From UBA4416 sp031539425 (lineage in GTDB: Bacteria > Bacteroidota > Bacteroidia > B-17B0 > Aurantibacillaceae): a DNA stretch of 47,211 nt. Below, piece after piece: positions 25,951 to 35,116 of this stretch (the stretch's first letter is position 1; each line of letters starts with the position of its first letter). The notes below the pieces were generated by a model that saw only the letters and a program-made list of their open reading frames with translations, was not told the origin of the DNA and searched no databases. Location: contig JAVKLI010000020.1 in assembly GCA_031539425.1 (NCBI GenBank), forward strand, positions 1 through 47,211, read 5' to 3'. The translations under genes were made by a program, and so were the position numbers.

Positions 25951-26427
25951 TTACACATGATGATACTTTTCATTTCGTAAAATTGTAAAGGCTCTGTATA
26001 ATTGTTCAACAAAAAATAATCTAATCATTTGATGAGAAAATGTTAAATCAGACAATGATATTTTTAAATATTTTATAGTAGTAAATGTCGAATAATCAAT
26101 ACCAAAAGGACCACCAATAATAAAGATAAGTCGCTTTGCATTTGAAACCTGTTGTTTGTTTATAAACTGAGCAAAGGCAACAGAAGTAAATTTATCACCT
26201 ACTTCATCTAAAAAAACAAGACTATCAGAGGGTTTAATATGTTTTAATAGTTCTAAGGCTTCTGCTTTTTTTTGTTCTGTAGTAGTTTTTAATCGTATAT
26301 TTTTAGCAATTTCAATCGTTTTAGTTTGAAAGGTCGTATAAGATTTTAAGCGTTTTTCATAAATAAAAACACCTTCTTTTAAGTATGCTTCACTTGTATT
26401 TTCTATTTGTATTAATAAAATTTCCAC
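25951..26427 (-). CDS. rlmH: 23S rRNA pseudouridine-1915 N3-methyltransferase RlmH
   Basis: 158 residues, a small SPOUT-fold enzyme. Family marks in order: MEILLIQI start, SDSLVFLDEVGDKFTSVAFAQF, the SAM knot FIIGGPFGID, ISLSDLTFSHQMIRLFFVEQLYRAF, and the C-terminal YHH. It methylates the pseudouridine at position 1915 in helix 69 of 23S rRNA on the assembled ribosome. Single gene on the minus strand between the GH3 gene (convergent) and a secreted protein gene (divergent). Confidence 0.96.
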   Translation of the reverse strand: MEILLIQIENTSEAYLKEGVFIYEKRLKSYTTFQTKTIEIAKNIRLKTTTEQKKAEALELLKHIKPSDSLVFLDEVGDKFTSVAFAQFINKQQVSNAKRLIFIIGGPFGIDYSTFTTIKYLKISLSDLTFSHQMIRLFFVEQLYRAFTILRNEKYHHV

Positions 26428-26464
26428 TAAGTATAAATTAAAAAATATAATTTAGAACTATTAT

Positions 26465-27466
26465 ATGAAACAAAAGTGCAATATATTTTTAGTTAAATTT
26501 ATTATAAGTTTAAGTATTTTTTTGAGTCATAATTTTTTCATGTATGCTCAATTTTCTGGTCCGCCAGGAACACCTGGTTGTACTGCTATTTTTAAGGATA
26601 CTATTATTATAACAGATTGGGCTACAAAGTGTATCATAAAAAGAGGGTTTATGGATATAGCTACCCCAAGTTTAGGACTAGCGAATGTAGGCGATAGCAC
26701 TTCTGCATTAGGATTAGCTGGAACCAACGGCATCGTAAGTTTAGGTGATGGTGGTGTTGCTATTATACAATTTCAAAATTCTATAAAAAATGTGGTTGGT
26801 TTTGATTTTGCTATATTTGAAAATGGGTTTAGTGATAATTATTTAGAGCTAGCACTAGTAGAAATAAGTAGCGATGGATTTAATTATTTTAAATTTCCGA
26901 GTACCTGCTTATTTGATACAAGCACTCAAATTGGCCCCTTTGGGTTACATGATCCTACAAAATTAAACAATTTAGCGGGTAAGTATAGGGTTAATTATGG
27001 TACCCCTTTTGATATTTCAGAAGTAGAAGATCATATTTTACTAAACAAACAAGCTATTACTCATATTAAAATTACAGATGTGGTAGGTTCTATTTTAAAT
27101 ACGTATTGTAACCGCGATCAGGGCGGTAGAAAAATTAACGATCCCTGGCCTACTCCCTTTGGCAGTAGCGGTTTTGACCTAGATGCTGTAGGTGCAATAA
27201 ATCAAAAACCTATTAGTAATGTATCTAAAAGTTTTGATTCAGAGTTTAATATATATCCAAATCCTATTGTAAATGCGTTATATTTAAAAAATATTAAAGT
27301 GCCTTCAGTATTTGAATTTATTGATATTTCAGGTCAAACAGTAAAAAAAATTAAAGTTGAAACTGAACATATCATTATAGATTGTAACGATTTAAATGAA
27401 GGTGTATACACCATCAAATGCACAACATATCACAAAAAGCAAGTAATGAAATTTATAAAACAATAG
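26465..27466 (+). CDS. Secreted T9SS cargo protein with type A sorting domain
   Basis: 333 residues. Signal peptide 1-27 (ends MYAQ). A single globular domain (about 30-250) has the recognisable cell-surface layout FQNSIKNVVGFDFAIFENGF...LELALVEISSDG.N...DPTKLNNLAGKYR...FDISEV, and ...SSGFDLDAVGAIN, a calcium- or sugar-binding jelly-roll type seen in Bacteroidota surface proteins of unknown role. After a linker the last 75 residues are a type A T9SS C-terminal domain: FNIYPNPIVNALYL, FEFIDISGQTVKKI, LNEGVYTIKC. It should cross the outer membrane by the type IX system and be anchored or released. PWPTPFGSSGFDLDAVGA is strongly conserved in related proteins as I know them. No catalytic motif seen. 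Confidence 0.85.
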   Translation: MKQKCNIFLVKFIISLSIFLSHNFFMYAQFSGPPGTPGCTAIFKDTIIITDWATKCIIKRGFMDIATPSLGLANVGDSTSALGLAGTNGIVSLGDGGVAIIQFQNSIKNVVGFDFAIFENGFSDNYLELALVEISSDGFNYFKFPSTCLFDTSTQIGPFGLHDPTKLNNLAGKYRVNYGTPFDISEVEDHILLNKQAITHIKITDVVGSILNTYCNRDQGGRKINDPWPTPFGSSGFDLDAVGAINQKPISNVSKSFDSEFNIYPNPIVNALYLKNIKVPSVFEFIDISGQTVKKIKVETEHIIIDCNDLNEGVYTIKCTTYHKKQVMKFIKQ

Positions 27467-27468
27467 TT

Positions 27469-27496
27469 TGTTAATTTTGTTATTACAAAATTAACA
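27469..27496. terminator. Bidirectional hairpin between convergent genes
   Basis: An 11-bp perfect stem (TGTTAATTTTG / CAAAATTAACA) with a 6-base loop lies between the T9SS cargo gene and queA. It overlaps the last codons of queA. Symmetric stems between convergent genes commonly end both transcripts. Read directly from sequence. Confidence 0.6.
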
Positions 27497-28532
27497 TGGC
27501 ATCGCCATACGAATAAAACTTATATTTTTCTTTAATAGCAGTTTTGTACGCTTCCATAATTAAATCATAACCTCCAAATGCTACTACTTGCATTAGTAAT
27601 GTAGATTCGGGTGTATGAAAATTAGTAACCATTGTATTTGCTATAGAAAAATCATAAGGAGGAAAAATAAATTTGTTTGTCCAACCATCAAAGGGGTTTA
27701 TTTCGCCTTTAGTTGATACAGATGATTCAATAGCGCGCATTACTGTTGTACCTACAGCACATACTTTTTTGTTTTTTCTAATTCCTTCGTTTATAATATT
27801 ACAAGTATCTAAAGGAATATGCACTTCTTCGTTATCCATTTTATGTTTAGTTAAATCTTCAACTTCCACTGTTCTAAATGTACCTAGGCCAATGTGTAAT
27901 GTTAATTTGGTTAAATTAACGCCTTTAATTTCTAGCTGCTTTAATAACTCTCTGCTAAAATGTAAGCCAGCAGTTGGTGCAGCAACTGCGCCTTCTACTT
28001 CGCTAAACACGGTTTGATATCTTTCGGCATCGCTTTCTTCTACTTTTCTTTTTATATATTTTGGTAAAGGAGTTTCTCCTAAGTCGTATAAAATTTTTCT
28101 AAACGATTTATAATCTCCATCGTGTAAAAAACGAAGAGTTCTACCTCTTGAAGTTGTGTTATCAATTACTTCGGCAACAATTTCATCGTTTTTACCAAAA
28201 TATAATTTGTTGCCTATTCTTATTTTTCTTGCAGGGTCAACTAATACGTCCCATAAACGGCTAACTGGGTCAAGCTCACGTAATAAAAATACTTCAATTT
28301 TTGCGCCTGTTTTTTCTTTATTACCATACATGCGTGCTGGAAACACCTTGGTGTTATTTAAAATCATCACATCGCCATCGTCAAAATAATTTAATAGGTC
28401 TTTAAATTTTTTATGTTGTATTTTACCAGATTTTCTGTCTACTACCATTAAGCGGCTTTCGTCACGGTTTTTAGATGGGTATTCAGAAATAAGTTCTTGA
28501 GGGAGGTTAAATTTGAATGTTGAAAGTTTCAT
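27483..28532 (-). CDS. queA: tRNA preQ1(34) S-adenosylmethionine ribosyltransferase-isomerase QueA
   Basis: 349 residues. Family marks: FNLPQELISEYPSKNRDESRLMV, MILNNTKVFPARMYG, GAKIEVFLLREL, ETPLPKYI, RYQTVFSEVEGAVAAPTAGLHFS, LTLHIGLGTFRTVEVEDLTKHKMDNE, and the closing NFHTPESTLLMQVVAFGG. It moves the ribosyl part of SAM to preQ1 in the tRNA wobble position, giving epoxyqueuosine. Single gene on the minus strand with a 350-base non-coding region upstream. No other queuosine gene is in the window and no preQ1 riboswitch was recognised. Confidence 0.96.
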   Translation of the reverse strand: MKLSTFKFNLPQELISEYPSKNRDESRLMVVDRKSGKIQHKKFKDLLNYFDDGDVMILNNTKVFPARMYGNKEKTGAKIEVFLLRELDPVSRLWDVLVDPARKIRIGNKLYFGKNDEIVAEVIDNTTSRGRTLRFLHDGDYKSFRKILYDLGETPLPKYIKRKVEESDAERYQTVFSEVEGAVAAPTAGLHFSRELLKQLEIKGVNLTKLTLHIGLGTFRTVEVEDLTKHKMDNEEVHIPLDTCNIINEGIRKNKKVCAVGTTVMRAIESSVSTKGEINPFDGWTNKFIFPPYDFSIANTMVTNFHTPESTLLMQVVAFGGYDLIMEAYKTAIKEKYKFYSYGDAMLIL

Positions 28533-28881
28533 TGTTTGTCTTTAGTTTAGTTCAGACAAATGATATAATTTTTCTAAAACTACATCATTAATCTTACGGG
28601 ATTAATAATTTTTTTGAGGCACAAAACTATAAAAATATTTTACCTAATGAATAACTATAAAAAATATAGTATTTTTTATAGAATTTCTCACAATGTGTAC
28701 AATTGTAAAAAAAAACTATTGTACGGAGGCAATTATCAACAAATTAACATCTCATTTTACATGGGCACTTAATTTTGTATATGCTTAAAATTTGGGGATT
28801 GCAGAAATAGGAAGGTTGGCTATATTAATTGCTTTTTAAAGCTATTTAGGCGGATGCAATTTGAGATTTAGAATTATAAAA
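28533..28881. other. Non-coding region between mqnP and queA with hairpins
   Basis: No gene is visible. It holds a 10-bp perfect hairpin at 28655-28681 (CTATAAAAAA, 7-base loop, TTTTTTATAG) and a 7-bp one near 28590 (ATTAATC/GATTAAT). There is also a GTACAAT/ATTGTAC pair around 28697-28725. The first could end the mqnP transcript on the minus strand. Around 28740-28860 both strands look faintly protein-like but are broken by stops, so this may be old coding sequence. Confidence 0.4.
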
Positions 28882-29742
28882 TTAGAGATACAACATAAAA
28901 TCTAACAAACAAAATACTGCAAACACCACGCTGGCAATACCATTGGTGGTAAAAAAGGAGAGTTGAATTTTTGATAAATTGTTTGGTTTTACTAGCGTAT
29001 GCTGATACGCCAAACAGGCACAAAAGAGTAAGGCGCCTATCCAATAAAATAAATGAAAAACTGAGATAACACCAATTGATAAAACGAGCATGCAAGTGAT
29101 AAAATGCAATACCCTGGCAATGCTTATAGAACCTTTAATGCCAAAGTAAGCTGGTATTGATTTTAATTTTTGAGATTGATCAAAATCTACATCTTGTAAG
29201 GCATAAATAATGTCAAAACCAGAAACCCAGGTTAATACAACAAGTGAAAATAAGCAAGACGCCAAGTTAAACTCATTGGTAATGGCTACAAATGAGCCTA
29301 TGGGAGCTAAACTTAAACCTAGCCCTAATACTAAATGGCACAGCATGGTAAAGCGTTTGGTATAACTATACAGCAACACCACAAATAATGCAATAGGCGC
29401 TAAACAAAAGCATAAAAAATTTATAAAGTAAGTACAAATTAAAAACGCCAAACAGTTTACAATTACAAATATTAAAGTAAACGTGGGTGATATAATTCCA
29501 GCCGGGATTTCCCGCTGTTGGGTACGTGGGTTTAAGGCGTCTATATGTCTGTCTAAATACCTATTAAAGGCCATAGCGGCACTGCGTGCAAATACCATAC
29601 ATGCTATTACTAATATTAAAAGTTTAAAACTAATTTGATACCCAAATTTGTAAGCTAAGCCAACACCAATAATGGCAAATGGTAATGCAAAAATAGTGTG
29701 GCTAAACTTAATGAGTTTTAACACATTTAAAAGTAACTTCAT
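28882..29742 (-). CDS. mqnP: UbiA-family prenyltransferase, MqnP-like (futalosine menaquinone pathway)
   Basis: 286 residues, about eight or nine membrane helices. First Asp motif N60RYLD64RHID68 followed by NPRTQQREIPAG; second Asp motif YALQDVDFDQSQKLKSIP with YFG. This is the UbiA/MqnP pattern for attaching a polyprenyl chain to an aromatic acid, not the MenA pattern. Because mqnD is 6 kb away and no ubiquinone gene is present, the substrate is most likely the 1,4-dihydroxy-6-naphthoate of the futalosine route (inference from context). UbiA of ubiquinone synthesis is the alternative but Bacteroidota lack ubiquinone. Followed 12 bases upstream by the ABC-F gene, so probably one operon with it and gapA. 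Confidence 0.85.
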   Translation of the reverse strand: MKLLLNVLKLIKFSHTIFALPFAIIGVGLAYKFGYQISFKLLILVIACMVFARSAAMAFNRYLDRHIDALNPRTQQREIPAGIISPTFTLIFVIVNCLAFLICTYFINFLCFCLAPIALFVVLLYSYTKRFTMLCHLVLGLGLSLAPIGSFVAITNEFNLASCLFSLVVLTWVSGFDIIYALQDVDFDQSQKLKSIPAYFGIKGSISIARVLHFITCMLVLSIGVISVFHLFYWIGALLFCACLAYQHTLVKPNNLSKIQLSFFTTNGIASVVFAVFCLLDFMLYL

Positions 29743-29754
29743 GGGATTTAAATT

Positions 29755-31656
29755 TTAGTCTACTTGTAACTCTAACCACCGGTTGGTTTTCTGCTCTATA
29801 TCCTCAATAATTTTATTTAACTCAATTGACTTAGGAGCGATATCACTACTGGCAATCAAATTATTTGCAAATTCATTTTCTAACTGTTGTTTTTGATTTT
29901 CTAAAATTGACAACTCTTTTTCGAGTAAAATAATTTCTTGCTCTTCTTTATAGGTTTTTTTTCTTGTATCTTTTTCAATTGAAGGCTGTATATCATTTGA
30001 ATTAATTGGCGTTGTAGTAGCTATCTGATTTTTTTGTTGAGCAGCCTCTACTACCTCTTTGTCATCTAAATATTGGCGATATTCTGTGTAATTACCCGGA
30101 AAATCTTTAACTACACCGTTACCTTCAAAAGCAAATATGTGGCTCACCAATCTATCTAAAAAGTATCTATCGTGTGATACTATTAAAACGCAACCTTGAA
30201 ATTCAACTAAAAATTCTTCTAATGTTTGTAAGGTTACAATATCTAAATCATTTGTTGGTTCATCTAATATTAAAAAGTTAGGGTTTTTTACAAGTACCGT
30301 TAACAAGTACAATCGGCGTCTTTCGCCACCGCTTAATTTACTTACGTGCCCGTACTGCACTTCGGGTGGAAAATTAAATCTGGTTAATAAGGCTGATGCT
30401 GATAATTGGGTGCCATTAGCGAGTGGTATAAATTCGGCAATATCTTTTACAACTTCTATCACCCGTTTATCATCTGCTACTTTAATACCTTGTTGAGAAT
30501 AGTAGCCAATTACAATGGTATCACCAATGACTACTTTGCCCGTGGTAGGCTGTTCTAGTTGTTGAATTAAATTGATAAATGTAGTTTTACCAACACCATT
30601 AGGGCCCACAATGCCAATCTTTTCGCCTTTTATAAAGGTGTACGAAAACGGATTTAAAATATTAAGCGTGTCGTATTTTTTTGATAACTGATGTAACTCA
30701 ATAATTTTACTGCCTATGCGTTCTACCTTAACGGAGAGTTCTGTTTTTTTTTCCGTTTTAATGCTTCGCGCTTTGGCTTCTGTATCATAAAATGCATCCA
30801 CACGAGATTTTGATTTGGTGGTTCGTGCCTTTGGTTGTTTACGTACCCACTCTAATTCTCGGCGATACAAGTTTTTTGTTTTTTCGTGTTCGGATGCTTG
30901 GTTAAATAAGCGTTCGGCTTTTTTTTCTAAGTAATAATCAAAATGACCATTGTATTCAAACAAGTTATAAGCATCAATTTCTATTATTTTATTACACACA
31001 GCGTCTAAAAAATATCTATCGTGTGTTACTAATAAAATACTTTTTTTATAGGTTGTTAAATAATCTTCTAACCATTCAATTGCTTTAACATCTAAGTGGT
31101 TGGTCGGCTCATCCATTACCAATAAATCGGGTTCATTTAAAATTACTTTTGCAAGTGCTAAACGTTTTTGTTGGCCCCCGCTTAGTGTATTTGTATGTTG
31201 ATTAAAATCTGTTAACCCCAAATTAGCACACACTAATTGTATCTGCCCCATGGTGTCCCAGGCGTTGTAGTCTGTCATGTGGTTTGTTAACTCTTCTATT
31301 TTATTTTCTGTTTTTGAAGATGGATTTTGTGCATGCAGTTCAAATATCTGTTCGTATGCTATAGCAGTTTTAATAGCTAGGTTATCTGTATCTGCAATAA
31401 AATCAATGATAGTTTGATTGGTGTCAAATTTTTGATCTTGGTTTAAAAATTCAACTTTTATTCCTTTTCTAAATACAGCTTCTCCTTCATCTGGTATTTC
31501 AATGCCTTTTAATATTTTAAATAAGGTGGATTTACCAGAACCATTTTTTGCAATGAGGGCTAGTTTATCGCCTTGGTTTATACCAAAACTAATTTGTTCA
31601 AATAATTTTTTGTCGCCAAAGCTTTTACTCAACTTTGATACTGAAAGTAAATTCAT
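29755..31656 (-). CDS. ABC-F family ATPase, Uup-like
   Basis: 633 residues, no membrane helices. Two ATPase domains: Walker A AKNGSGKST, signature LSGGQQKRLALAK, Walker B LLVMDEPTNHLD in the first; GPNGVGKTT, LSGGERRRLYLL, FLILDEPTNDLD in the second. The linker between them (about 240-310) is the charged helical P-site tRNA interaction motif. The last 80 residues form the coiled coil typical of Uup (EEQEIILLEKELSILENQ...). ABC-F proteins act on the ribosome. Uup-type ones are linked to ribosome assembly and to DNA branch stability rather than antibiotic resistance. No resistance leader peptide is seen upstream. Confidence 0.92.
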   Translation of the reverse strand: MNLLSVSKLSKSFGDKKLFEQISFGINQGDKLALIAKNGSGKSTLFKILKGIEIPDEGEAVFRKGIKVEFLNQDQKFDTNQTIIDFIADTDNLAIKTAIAYEQIFELHAQNPSSKTENKIEELTNHMTDYNAWDTMGQIQLVCANLGLTDFNQHTNTLSGGQQKRLALAKVILNEPDLLVMDEPTNHLDVKAIEWLEDYLTTYKKSILLVTHDRYFLDAVCNKIIEIDAYNLFEYNGHFDYYLEKKAERLFNQASEHEKTKNLYRRELEWVRKQPKARTTKSKSRVDAFYDTEAKARSIKTEKKTELSVKVERIGSKIIELHQLSKKYDTLNILNPFSYTFIKGEKIGIVGPNGVGKTTFINLIQQLEQPTTGKVVIGDTIVIGYYSQQGIKVADDKRVIEVVKDIAEFIPLANGTQLSASALLTRFNFPPEVQYGHVSKLSGGERRRLYLLTVLVKNPNFLILDEPTNDLDIVTLQTLEEFLVEFQGCVLIVSHDRYFLDRLVSHIFAFEGNGVVKDFPGNYTEYRQYLDDKEVVEAAQQKNQIATTTPINSNDIQPSIEKDTRKKTYKEEQEIILLEKELSILENQKQQLENEFANNLIASSDIAPKSIELNKIIEDIEQKTNRWLELQVD

Positions 31657-31665
31657 GTTTTTTTA

Positions 31666-32673
31666 TTATAAAAATTTTAGATGATTTATTTTAATAATCA
31701 AATCTATTAATCGGTTGCTATACCCAATTTCATTATCATACCAACCAATTACTTTTACCAAGGTATCTACCACGCTGGTAAATTCAGAATCAAACACCAC
31801 AGAGTGTTTGTTACCAATTACATCGGATGATACTATAGGGTCTGTTGTATATTCTAATATATTTTTTAGTGAGCCTTGAGCAGCTTCTTTAAAGGCTTCG
31901 TTTATTTGTTGCACTGTTATTTTATTTTGAATAACACAGGTAATATCCGTTAATGAGCCATTAGGCACGGGTACTCTCATGCCGCAACCGCCTATTTTTC
32001 CTTTTAATTCTGGAAACACTTTACCTAAAGCTTTTGCTGCACCAGTGCTGGTAGGTATAATGTTTAATGCTGCAGCACGGGCTCTTCGCATATCTTTATG
32101 TGGGGCATCTTGTAGGCGTTGGTCACTGGTATAGGAATGAATAGTGGATACATACACATCTGAAATTTTAAACTGCTGTAATACTTTAAGCATAGGGGCT
32201 GCGCAGTTAGTAGTACAAGAGGCGTTAGAAATAATGTTGTCTAATGAATTTAATATATGGTCATTAACACCCAATACAATTGTTTTAATATCATCACTAA
32301 TAGAGGGTGCCGTTAAAATAACTTTTTTAGCGCCTGCGGTAATGTGTTTTTGTAATGATTCTTTATCTGTAAAAACGCCCGTAGATTCTATCACTACATC
32401 TATGTTTAATTTTTTCCATGGTAACGCTTCGATGTTTGAAATTTGAAAAGTTTTAATTTTATGTTCATTTACTAAAATTTCAGTGTCATTTTTAACTATT
32501 TCTGCCTTTAATTTACCATGCACAGAATCGTATTGCAATAAATGCGCAAAATTATGAAATGGCGCAGCGTCATTAATGGCAACAATATTGATGTTTGGAT
32601 GATGTAACACTTCTCTCAAAAAAGCTCTACCAATGCGTCCAAAACCATTAATTGCAACGTTAATTTTTTTCAT
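31666..32673 (-). CDS. gapA: Glyceraldehyde-3-phosphate dehydrogenase, type I
   Basis: 335 residues. NAD fold INGFGRIGRAFLRE near the N terminus, ESTGVF, catalytic Cys in SNASCTTNCAAP, the S-loop region HSYTSDQRLQDAPHKDMRRARAAALNIIPTSTGAAKA, and WYDNEIGYSNR. AINDAA after the second strand carries the Asp that favours NAD over NADP. It is the glycolytic/gluconeogenic enzyme of the cytoplasm. The ABC-F gene starts 9 bases downstream, so the two share a transcript. The stretch before the gene is AT-rich with no clear consensus -7 box. Confidence 0.96.
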   Translation of the reverse strand: MKKINVAINGFGRIGRAFLREVLHHPNINIVAINDAAPFHNFAHLLQYDSVHGKLKAEIVKNDTEILVNEHKIKTFQISNIEALPWKKLNIDVVIESTGVFTDKESLQKHITAGAKKVILTAPSISDDIKTIVLGVNDHILNSLDNIISNASCTTNCAAPMLKVLQQFKISDVYVSTIHSYTSDQRLQDAPHKDMRRARAAALNIIPTSTGAAKALGKVFPELKGKIGGCGMRVPVPNGSLTDITCVIQNKITVQQINEAFKEAAQGSLKNILEYTTDPIVSSDVIGNKHSVVFDSEFTSVVDTLVKVIGWYDNEIGYSNRLIDLIIKINHLKFL

Positions 32674-32774
32674 TTATTTTAATTTTTGCAGAAAATTGTG
32701 TAATAAAAATACGATGTAAATCAGAAAGATATATAAATAACAAAAATAAAATTATTTTATCAAGTAATGTAAAA

Positions 32775-33005
32775 CTACTGATTGTTTTGCAATCCAGTTT
32801 TTAATTGTTTAATCAACTCATCTTTGGCTTTTATAATTTCGTCTTTAGAGGCTAGTAGCTGCAGATACATTTTGCGTTCCTCATCTGATAAACCGTATTG
32901 GTTCATAATATTGGTGGCTTTTTAATCCTAATTTAGTGGCTTCGCAAATGGAGTATTCTATCCTTACCAGAACCAATCCTGCTTTTTTAAGTGCAGTTAC
33001 AACAC
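32775..33005 (-). pseudogene. Frameshifted gene remnant with charged coiled-coil tail
   Basis: The 3' part (ATG 32906 to TAG 32775) reads a 43-residue tail, MNQYGLSDEERKMYLQLLAS then a Lys/Glu helix ending GLQNNQ. It is like the end of Bacteroidota helix-turn-helix regulators that finish in 'L..kde.I..l...l'. The upstream codons continue in another frame (ALKKAGLVLVRIEYSICEAT and KLGLKSHQYYE), with the shift near 32910-32925. No helix-turn-helix is left. It reads as a decayed regulator gene, though that identity is inference. Confidence 0.5.
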
Positions 33006-33027
33006 AAAATAAAAATGAATATAATAA

Positions 33028-33270
33028 TTTACAATATATCCTAACCCTAGTAATGAAGTAAATTCAATTTCATTAAATATAGAAAGTTCAGGAAATATTC
33101 TCATTAACCTATACAACATCAAAGACGCATTTATCAAACAAATGCACAAAGGCGAAACAGTAGTAGGGCAAAACAATATTAATTAAATATTGAAAACTTT
33201 AAATAGCGGTATGCACTTTTATGAAGTAAAATTGGGTAAAGCTAATAAATACATTAAATTCGTTAATTAA
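33028..33270 (+). pseudogene. Orphan T9SS type A sorting domain with in-frame stop
   Basis: The plus frame reads IYPNPSNEVNSISLNIESS, then GNILINLYNIKDAFIKQ, a TAA at 33184-33186, then ILKTLNSGMHFYEVKLG...YIKFVN and a terminal TAA at 33268-33270. This is the full pattern of a type IX C-terminal sorting domain (YPNP, LYNI.G, L..G.Y...) with its parent protein gone; a stop (TAA 33025) lies just before it. The internal stop shows it is dead. It is evidence for a lost surface protein gene here. Confidence 0.8.
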
Positions 33271-33372
33271 AATAGCACTTTAGCCTTTCAGAAATTATTT
33301 TTTTGCATATCGATAAAGCATAAGAAATAAAGATTGATTTCAATATTTAGAGCGTGTTTATTTTTAAAAAAA

Positions 33373-33380
33373 TAACTTTG
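33373..33380 (+). promoter_or_regulatory. Bacteroidota-type -7 box for the GT39 gene
   Basis: TAACTTTG matches TAnnTTTG and lies 17 bases before the ATG at 33397. A T-rich stretch about 20 bases upstream could be the -33 element. Motif-based only. Confidence 0.45.
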
Positions 33381-33396
33381 TTCTTATTTTTAAAAC

Positions 33397-35094
33397 ATGA
33401 TATTTTTTTCTTCTATCAATCAAACCAAACTTTGGGTTTGTTTACTATTTAGTTTAACAGCTGTAGCCTACATGTTTGGTTTTTTTATTCCATTAATGGA
33501 AATTGACGCAGCCCAGTATGCCATCATTTCTAAAGAAATGTATTTAACAAAATCATACTTACAAGTTTTTTTAAGAGGTAATGATTATTTAGACAAACCG
33601 CCCATGCTATTTTGGTTATCATCACTATCGTTTTCTATTTTCGGAATAAATGATGTAGCTTTTCGTTTGCCATCATTTATCGTTTCGTTAGGTGGATTAT
33701 ATGCAGTGTATCAAATTTGCAAATTACATTATACCAAAACTATTGGTTTATATGCAGTGTTAATAGCTGCTAATTGTCAGGCTTTTTATTTAATGCATCA
33801 CGATGTGCGTACAGACACCATGCTTACAGGCTTTGTAATGCTGGCTTTTTGGCAGTTTTCTGTTTTTATATATTTAAAATCGTGGCGCGCACTCATGTTG
33901 TTTTCAGTATTTATGGCTTGTGCTTTAATGATCAAAGGCCCCATAGCATTAATAGTGATTGCTGTAGCCTTTGGAACAAAGTTTTTATTAAATAAAGAAT
34001 GGCAACATATTTTTAATTGGAAGTATTTAGTGTCAATCATCATTATTGGCGTTTTACTATTTCCAATGAGTTGGGGCTTATACCAACAATTTGATTTACA
34101 TCCCGAAAAAACAGTATATGAAATTAAATCACCCTCGGGGTTAGAATTTTTTTATTGGACACAAAGCTTTGGACGCATTACAGGCAGTAGCACATGGACA
34201 AACAATCCCGACCCTATATTTTTAGTGCATAGTTTTTTGTGGAGTTTTTTACCTTGGTCTATTATATTTTTTGCCGCCATTGTGTGGTATCTTAAATCAA
34301 ATTTTATTAAATGGAAAAATAAAATATTGGATTTTGATTTAGTTATTCTTTCGGGTTTTTTATTGATATTTATTTTTTTATCCTTATCAAAGTTTCAATT
34401 ACCACATTATACATTTGTTATTCATCCCTTAGCAGCTATTATTTTAGCAAAGTATCTAACTCACTTTGAAAGCAACGATAAACCCATATCTAAATCAATT
34501 CCTTTTATTTTGCAATTTATAAATATGTTACTTTTAATATTAAGTATCATTGTTTCGTTTTATGTATTTAAAATTTCAACCACTGCATTTATATTATATT
34601 TAAGCATTCAAGTTGCTTGTTATGTTGTATTGTATCAATTTAAAAAGATAAATAAAACACTAAAATTGATTTCAATAGGTGTTATTGGAATTGCTTGCAC
34701 TAATATTATATTAAATGCAGCTATTTATCCTAAATTACTCGAATATCAAGCATTTCATCAAATAGCAAAAGATATTAATGAAGTTGATAAAAATGAGAAG
34801 CAGGGTCAGTTATTATTATACGCAAATGTAACCTGCTTTAGTACCGATTTTTATTTAAATTATAAAATGAAATGTATTACTTCTGAAGCGAACATAGATT
34901 CGTTATGTAAACAACCCAATAGCTGGATTATGTTAGATATGGCGCATTTTAATAAGTTAAAAACGAAGTATCGTTTTTCTAAAACAATTGAATATCAAAA
35001 CTTTTCTGTAACCACTATTCACGCTCAGTTTTTAAATCCAAACACGCGTTACCAAACATTAACTCCTATTGTAATTGCTAAATTTTTTCATTAA
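33397..35094 (+). CDS. ArnT/PMT-like GT39 membrane glycosyltransferase
   Basis: 565 residues with about eleven membrane helices. The first outer loop carries the GT-C catalytic acid pair E35-x-D37 in MEIDAAQYA, then D66KPP in LDKPPMLFWLSSLSFSIFG and DVAFRLPSFIVSLGGLYAVY, all typical of the ArnT/dolichyl-mannosyltransferase group. HHDVRTDTMLTGFV is the second conserved loop, and a C-terminal soluble part of about 100 residues follows. It moves a sugar from a polyprenyl-phosphate donor to lipid A or protein on the outer face of the inner membrane. Aminoarabinose is not implied because no arn genes are nearby. Acceptor unknown. Confidence 0.85.
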   Translation: MIFFSSINQTKLWVCLLFSLTAVAYMFGFFIPLMEIDAAQYAIISKEMYLTKSYLQVFLRGNDYLDKPPMLFWLSSLSFSIFGINDVAFRLPSFIVSLGGLYAVYQICKLHYTKTIGLYAVLIAANCQAFYLMHHDVRTDTMLTGFVMLAFWQFSVFIYLKSWRALMLFSVFMACALMIKGPIALIVIAVAFGTKFLLNKEWQHIFNWKYLVSIIIIGVLLFPMSWGLYQQFDLHPEKTVYEIKSPSGLEFFYWTQSFGRITGSSTWTNNPDPIFLVHSFLWSFLPWSIIFFAAIVWYLKSNFIKWKNKILDFDLVILSGFLLIFIFLSLSKFQLPHYTFVIHPLAAIILAKYLTHFESNDKPISKSIPFILQFINMLLLILSIIVSFYVFKISTTAFILYLSIQVACYVVLYQFKKINKTLKLISIGVIGIACTNIILNAAIYPKLLEYQAFHQIAKDINEVDKNEKQGQLLLYANVTCFSTDFYLNYKMKCITSEANIDSLCKQPNSWIMLDMAHFNKLKTKYRFSKTIEYQNFSVTTIHAQFLNPNTRYQTLTPIVIAKFFH

Positions 35095-35116
35095 CTTAGT
35101 ATTTAAATAAATTGCA

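Noticed and set aside
28882..29742. Ubiquinone-type 4-hydroxybenzoate prenyltransferase
   Set aside because: Bacteroidota use menaquinone and mqnD is nearby, so MqnP is more likely.
29755..31656. Antibiotic-resistance ABC-F protein
   Set aside because: The Uup-type C-terminal coiled coil and housekeeping setting with no leader peptide do not suggest resistance.
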